DNA from: JBBIQV01 sp964555285
GTDB lineage: Bacteria; Nitrospirota; Nitrospiria; Nitrospirales; Nitrospiraceae
Assembly: GCA_964555285.1 (NCBI GenBank)
Contig: CAZKRM010000013.1
Coordinates: forward strand, 1-64,000
Length of the DNA: 64,000 bases
Direction: 5' to 3'
Numbering within the stretch: the first letter of the stretch is position 1; every line of letters starts with the position of its first letter. Shown here one piece after another: positions 60,480 through 64,000 of the stretch. The notes beneath the pieces are model-generated. The model was given only the letters and a program-made list of their open reading frames with translations, did not search any database and was not told where the DNA came from. Both the position numbers and the translations under genes were made by a program.

Positions 60480-62174
60480 ATGAGTGATCTCCGGGCCAGA
60501 TTGCATTGGTTGATATGGCTTCGTGTCGTGGTCGTGACCCTCCTGCTCGGCCTGTCGCTCGCGTTCCAGATCCCCAAGGGCGAGCGAGTCCAGACCTTCT
60601 ACGCGCTGATTACCTGTATCTACGCGATCACGGTCCCCTACGTGCTGACGCTCCGCTATCTCAAAGCGCCGCACGCCCTCACCTTGTTTGCGTGGTTCCA
60701 GGTCGGAGTCGATTTTATCCTTGAAACCGTGCTGGTGGCCCGTACGGGAGGCATCGAAAGCCCGTTCTCGGTCCTGTACATCATTACGGTGACTGTGGCC
60801 AGCCTCGTCCCGAGGAGATCGGTCGGATTGCTCACCTCGAGCGTCTGCATCATCTTGTTCGGCGTCGTGGCGAATCTCCAATTGTACGGCGTGTTGGAGT
60901 CGCTACACTGGCTGCCGCACAGTCGCTTGTCGAGCGCCGAAACGCTGCAGACGTTCGGCGTCTACGGATTGGCGTTTCTCGTCGTCGGTTTCCTCAGCGG
61001 GGCACTGGCTGAGCAATTGCGCCAAGCGGATCTGTCCCTTCGCGAGAAGGAGCAAGGCCTGACCCGGCTACAAGCCTTCCACGAGAACATTGTCCAGAGC
61101 ATCAGCAGCGGCGTGTTCACGGCGGATGTGTTGGGCCGCGTAACCTCCTTCAACCCTGCCGCCCAGGAGGCGACGGGCTATGGCCTCGCACAGGTGCTCG
61201 GCCGACCCTGGCGCGAGGTGTTCAATTGGCATCCGAATCGACCCTCCGATGAGCAGGCTGTGAATCCGTCTGTGCCGTCGAGATTCGAAGTCGAGTGTAA
61301 GCGCGCCGACGGGAGCCGGCTCATCCTCGGCATGACGGTCTCGCCGTTGCACGAGCAAGGCCGACAGACAGGGCTCGTGGGCGTTTTCAAAGACTTGACC
61401 CAGATCCGTGACATGGAAGAAGAGATACGCCGTCAGGAATGGCTCGCGACGCTCGGCGAAATGTCGGCCGGCATGGCGCATGAGATTCGCAATCCCCTGG
61501 GCGCGTTGGCCGGCGCCATGCAGATGTTGCGCAAGGATGTGGGATCGGACGACACCAGCCAGCGGTTGATGGACATTGCCATCCGCGAGGCGACCCGCCT
61601 GGATACCATCATCACCGAGTTTCTCCTTTATGCTCGCCCACCGGCGCTCAATCTGGCAGAATGCGACGTGAACAAGGTGCTGGCCGATACACTCAATCTG
61701 CTCCACCATGAAGCGCACTCGCGAACGAATGTGCGGATCGACACCGCACTCGCCAACGGGTCGTTGCGGGCACAGGTCGATCACGATCAGTTGAAGCAGG
61801 TCTTTTGGAATCTGGCCGGCAATGCGTTCGATGCGATGCCATGCGGGGGGCAGCTGACCATTGCGACGGGTCAGCGTCGTGTGGATGTAGGGGGGCGTCG
61901 CGCGGAAGTGATCGAGATCGCATTTCAGGATACCGGCGAAGGGATCCCAAAGGATCGCTTGGACAAGATTTTCCTTCCGTTCTTTACGACCAAGAAGAAG
62001 GGGTCAGGGCTGGGGCTTGCCGCTGTACACCGCATCGTCGATCTGCACGGCGGATGGATCAAGGTCGAGAGTCACGTAGGGAACGGGTCGCGCTTCGTGG
62101 TCTGTCTGCCGCAGACCGGTGAAGTCGGGTTGCGCTTGTGGCATGAAGGTAGAGAACCGTGGAAAAGATCTTAA
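60480..62174 (+). CDS. pilS: Sensor histidine kinase, PilS-like
   Basis: 564 residues. Six hydrophobic segments in the first 190 residues are typical of PilS, followed by a PAS domain (about 205-320), HisKA with the phosphoacceptor in GMAHEIRNPLGALAGAM, and an ATPase domain with NLAGNAFDAMPCGG, DTGEGIPKDRLDKI and TTKKKGSGLGLAAV. It would phosphorylate PilR, encoded directly downstream with an overlap of 16 bases. The 225-base gap before it (60255-60479) holds nothing recognisable. Confidence 0.92.
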   Translation: MSDLRARLHWLIWLRVVVVTLLLGLSLAFQIPKGERVQTFYALITCIYAITVPYVLTLRYLKAPHALTLFAWFQVGVDFILETVLVARTGGIESPFSVLYIITVTVASLVPRRSVGLLTSSVCIILFGVVANLQLYGVLESLHWLPHSRLSSAETLQTFGVYGLAFLVVGFLSGALAEQLRQADLSLREKEQGLTRLQAFHENIVQSISSGVFTADVLGRVTSFNPAAQEATGYGLAQVLGRPWREVFNWHPNRPSDEQAVNPSVPSRFEVECKRADGSRLILGMTVSPLHEQGRQTGLVGVFKDLTQIRDMEEEIRRQEWLATLGEMSAGMAHEIRNPLGALAGAMQMLRKDVGSDDTSQRLMDIAIREATRLDTIITEFLLYARPPALNLAECDVNKVLADTLNLLHHEAHSRTNVRIDTALANGSLRAQVDHDQLKQVFWNLAGNAFDAMPCGGQLTIATGQRRVDVGGRRAEVIEIAFQDTGEGIPKDRLDKIFLPFFTTKKKGSGLGLAAVHRIVDLHGGWIKVESHVGNGSRFVVCLPQTGEVGLRLWHEGREPWKRS

Positions 62175-63538
62175 TCGTCGACGACGAACAAAGCATGCGG
62201 GACGTTCTGAGCATCATGCTCAAACGGGCGGGGTACGCCGTGACGATCGCCTCGGACGGGGAAGAGGCCATCGTCCATATCGACAAGGAGATCTTCGACC
62301 TGGTCATCACGGATTTGAAGATGCCGAAGGTGGGAGGCTTGGATGTCTTAAAAGCCGTCAAAGCGTCGTCATCCGAGACGGTCGTGCTGGTGATCACCGC
62401 CTTCGCCTCGGCCGAGTCTGCTGTCGAGGCCATGAAGCACGGCGCCTACGACTATCTGACCAAGCCCTTCCAAGTCGATGAGGTGCAGCTCATCATCCGT
62501 AACGCGTTGGAGAAGCGCCGCCTCTCGACAGAGAACATCCTGCTCAAGCGTGAGATGGCGAGCCAATCCTCCTTCGCGCAGATCGTCGGCCAGAGCGACG
62601 CGATGCAGAAAGTGTTCGATGTGGTGCGGAAAGTCGCGGATTCGAAGAGCAACGTGCTGATCTGCGGCGAAAGCGGTACCGGCAAAGAGCTTGTGGCACG
62701 AGCCATTCACTACAACAGCGCGCGGGCCCCGATGCCGTTCGTGACAGTGAACTGCAGCGCGGTGCCGGAGACGCTGCTGGAAAGCGAGCTCTTCGGCCAT
62801 ATGAAAGGGTCGTTCACGGGGGCCATCGCCAACAAGGCCGGGCTCTTCGAGGTCGCCAACGGCGGGACCATCTTCCTCGACGAGATCGGCGATACGACGC
62901 CGGCGATTCAGGTGAAGCTCCTGCGCGTCATTCAGGAGCGGGAATTTCGGCGCGTCGGGGGTACGCAGGACGTGAAGGTCGATGTACGCATTGTGGCGGC
63001 GACGAACCGCGATCTTGAAAAGGCCGTGGCCGAGGGCGCGTTCCGGGAAGACCTCTACTATCGGTTGGACGTGATTCCCATCCGTCTGCCTCCCCTGCGG
63101 ATGCGCACAGGCGATATTCCACTTTTGGTCAAACATTTCCTTGACAGGTTCGCTCGGGAGAGCGGCAAACCGGCGCCGACGCTTGCACCGGACGCCATGC
63201 ATGTCCTTCTGGCTCACGAATGGCGGGGGAACGTGCGGGAGTTGGAAAACCTGATCGAACGCGTGGTCGCGTTCTCGAGCGGTGCGCCGGTGACCGATCA
63301 CGACATGCGCGGCTGGTTGCATCGCCCCATCTCCACTCAGCAAGCGCTCCCGACGGATCTTCCCGAAGATGGGCTCGATCTGGAAGGCCTGGTCAATTCG
63401 ATCGAGAAAGATTTGCTGCTGAAAGCCCTCGAACGGTCGAAGTGGGTCAAGAAAAAAGCGGCGCGCCTCCTGCGGCTCAATACCCGCTCTTTCCGCTACC
63501 GGCTGGAAAAATACGCCATCAAGGGAGGGCGAGACTAA
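62159..63538 (+). CDS. pilR: Sigma54-dependent response regulator, PilR/NtrC-like
   Basis: 459 residues. Receiver domain with the acceptor aspartate in LVITDLKMPKVGG, AAA+ domain with Walker A GESGTGKELVARAIH, the sigma54 contact loop as GSFTGA (GAFTGA in most members), Walker B GTIFLDEIGDT, and a Fis-type helix-turn-helix near the C-terminus (LLKALERSKWVKKKAARLLRLN). It activates sigma54 promoters, probably of pilin genes. It begins with GTG 62159 inside pilS, so production of the pair is coupled. Confidence 0.93.
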   Translation: MEKILIVDDEQSMRDVLSIMLKRAGYAVTIASDGEEAIVHIDKEIFDLVITDLKMPKVGGLDVLKAVKASSSETVVLVITAFASAESAVEAMKHGAYDYLTKPFQVDEVQLIIRNALEKRRLSTENILLKREMASQSSFAQIVGQSDAMQKVFDVVRKVADSKSNVLICGESGTGKELVARAIHYNSARAPMPFVTVNCSAVPETLLESELFGHMKGSFTGAIANKAGLFEVANGGTIFLDEIGDTTPAIQVKLLRVIQEREFRRVGGTQDVKVDVRIVAATNRDLEKAVAEGAFREDLYYRLDVIPIRLPPLRMRTGDIPLLVKHFLDRFARESGKPAPTLAPDAMHVLLAHEWRGNVRELENLIERVVAFSSGAPVTDHDMRGWLHRPISTQQALPTDLPEDGLDLEGLVNSIEKDLLLKALERSKWVKKKAARLLRLNTRSFRYRLEKYAIKGGRD

Positions 63539-64000
63539 GTGCCCTCCGCGAGCGTTCCTGGGCCTGCCACGGTTCGCATCCACGCCCCGGCCAAAGTCAA
63601 TCTGATCCTCCGCGTGCTGGATCGCCGCCCGGATGGCTATCACAACCTCTGGTCCTTGATGCAGACCGTGGGATTGGAGGATGTCGTGACGATTCGCCGC
63701 TCGGCGACTCCTGAGATTCGACTTCAGTGCGAGCATACGGTTTTGACGGCCGACCAGACCAATCTTGTCTATCGGGCGGCGGCGCTGATCCGGGAACGGG
63801 CAGGAGTCACGGACGGGTTGGACATCGAGCTCACGAAACGGATCCCGCTGGGCGCTGGGTTAGGCGGGGGCAGTAGCGATGCCGCCGCGACGATCCTCGG
63901 CCTCAATCAGCTGCTCGGCCTGGGTTGGTCGGTCTCTCAAATGGAGGACGTGGGTCAGTTGTTAGGGAGCGACGTGCCGTTCTTTTTTTCAGCGCCGACC
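63539..64000 (+). CDS. ispE: 4-diphosphocytidyl-2-C-methyl-D-erythritol kinase, 5' part
   Basis: The frame starts with GTG 63539, immediately after the pilR stop (TAAGTG), and stays open to the window edge (154 residues; 3' end missing). IHAPAKVNLILRVLDRRPDGYHNLWSLM is the IspE N-terminus and IPLGAGLGGGSSDAAATI is the GHMP kinase ATP loop. It phosphorylates a methylerythritol intermediate in isoprenoid synthesis, upstream of the prenyl synthase encoded at the other end of the window. Confidence 0.93.
   Translation, partial: MPSASVPGPATVRIHAPAKVNLILRVLDRRPDGYHNLWSLMQTVGLEDVVTIRRSATPEIRLQCEHTVLTADQTNLVYRAAALIRERAGVTDGLDIELTKRIPLGAGLGGGSSDAAATILGLNQLLGLGWSVSQMEDVGQLLGSDVPFFFSAPT

Overview
The window is a GC-rich (roughly 60% or more) Gram-negative chromosome segment. 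It has diderm-style envelope genes (RND efflux, many lipoproteins, a meso-diaminopimelate-type MurE) and a complete division and cell-wall (dcw) cluster. The dcw cluster is followed by pgeF, yggS, proC, yggT and divIVA-like genes. The gene set and style suggest the genus Nitrospira or a close relative. That assignment rests on general resemblance, because no marker such as 16S rRNA is present.

Layout. 1-7.3 kb: the 5' part of an isoprenyl diphosphate synthase gene (minus strand), small zinc-binding and membrane proteins, a lipoprotein, a DUF2914 membrane protein, a hybrid histidine kinase, a flavin reductase, an AdoMet decarboxylase-like pyruvoyl enzyme and an SCP2-domain protein. 7.3-12.4 kb: a minus-strand tetR / adaptor / RND pump operon with a candidate operator. 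12.6-15.4 kb: a XamI-like restriction-modification pair that ends in a canonical integron attC site, although no integrase gene is visible. 15.5-24.3 kb: a phosphonate locus containing a PEP mutase fused to a nucleotidyltransferase, a split phosphonopyruvate decarboxylase, an aminoethylphosphonate transaminase, a cytidylyltransferase-like enzyme, a CDP-alcohol phosphotransferase with an N-terminal nucleotidyltransferase-like domain, and a flippase-like membrane protein. Together these predict synthesis of 2-aminoethylphosphonate, its activation and its transfer to an alcohol acceptor, possibly giving a phosphonolipid. 24.3-30 kb: a broken surface lipoprotein gene with a tetranucleotide repeat at its 5' end, and four lipoproteins. 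30-35.2 kb: cstA, yajQ, a beta-propeller lipoprotein and a secreted repeat protein. 35.4-53.3 kb: rsmH-ftsL-ftsI-murE-murF-mraY-murD-ftsW-murG-murC-murB-ddl-ftsQ-ftsA-ftsZ, all on the plus strand and tightly packed. 53.3-58.9 kb: pgeF, yggS, proC, yggT, a divIVA-like gene, a serine hydrolase, a small conserved protein and pgsA. 59-63.5 kb: pilC, pilS and pilR. 63.5-64 kb: the 5' part of ispE.

Two themes run through the window. First, many short intergenic gaps hold small words repeated directly and as inverted copies, with a different word in each gap. Second, several promoters sit so close to the start codon that leaderless or nearly leaderless mRNAs are likely (824, aepX, perhaps rsmH). No rRNA, tRNA or CRISPR array was recognised.
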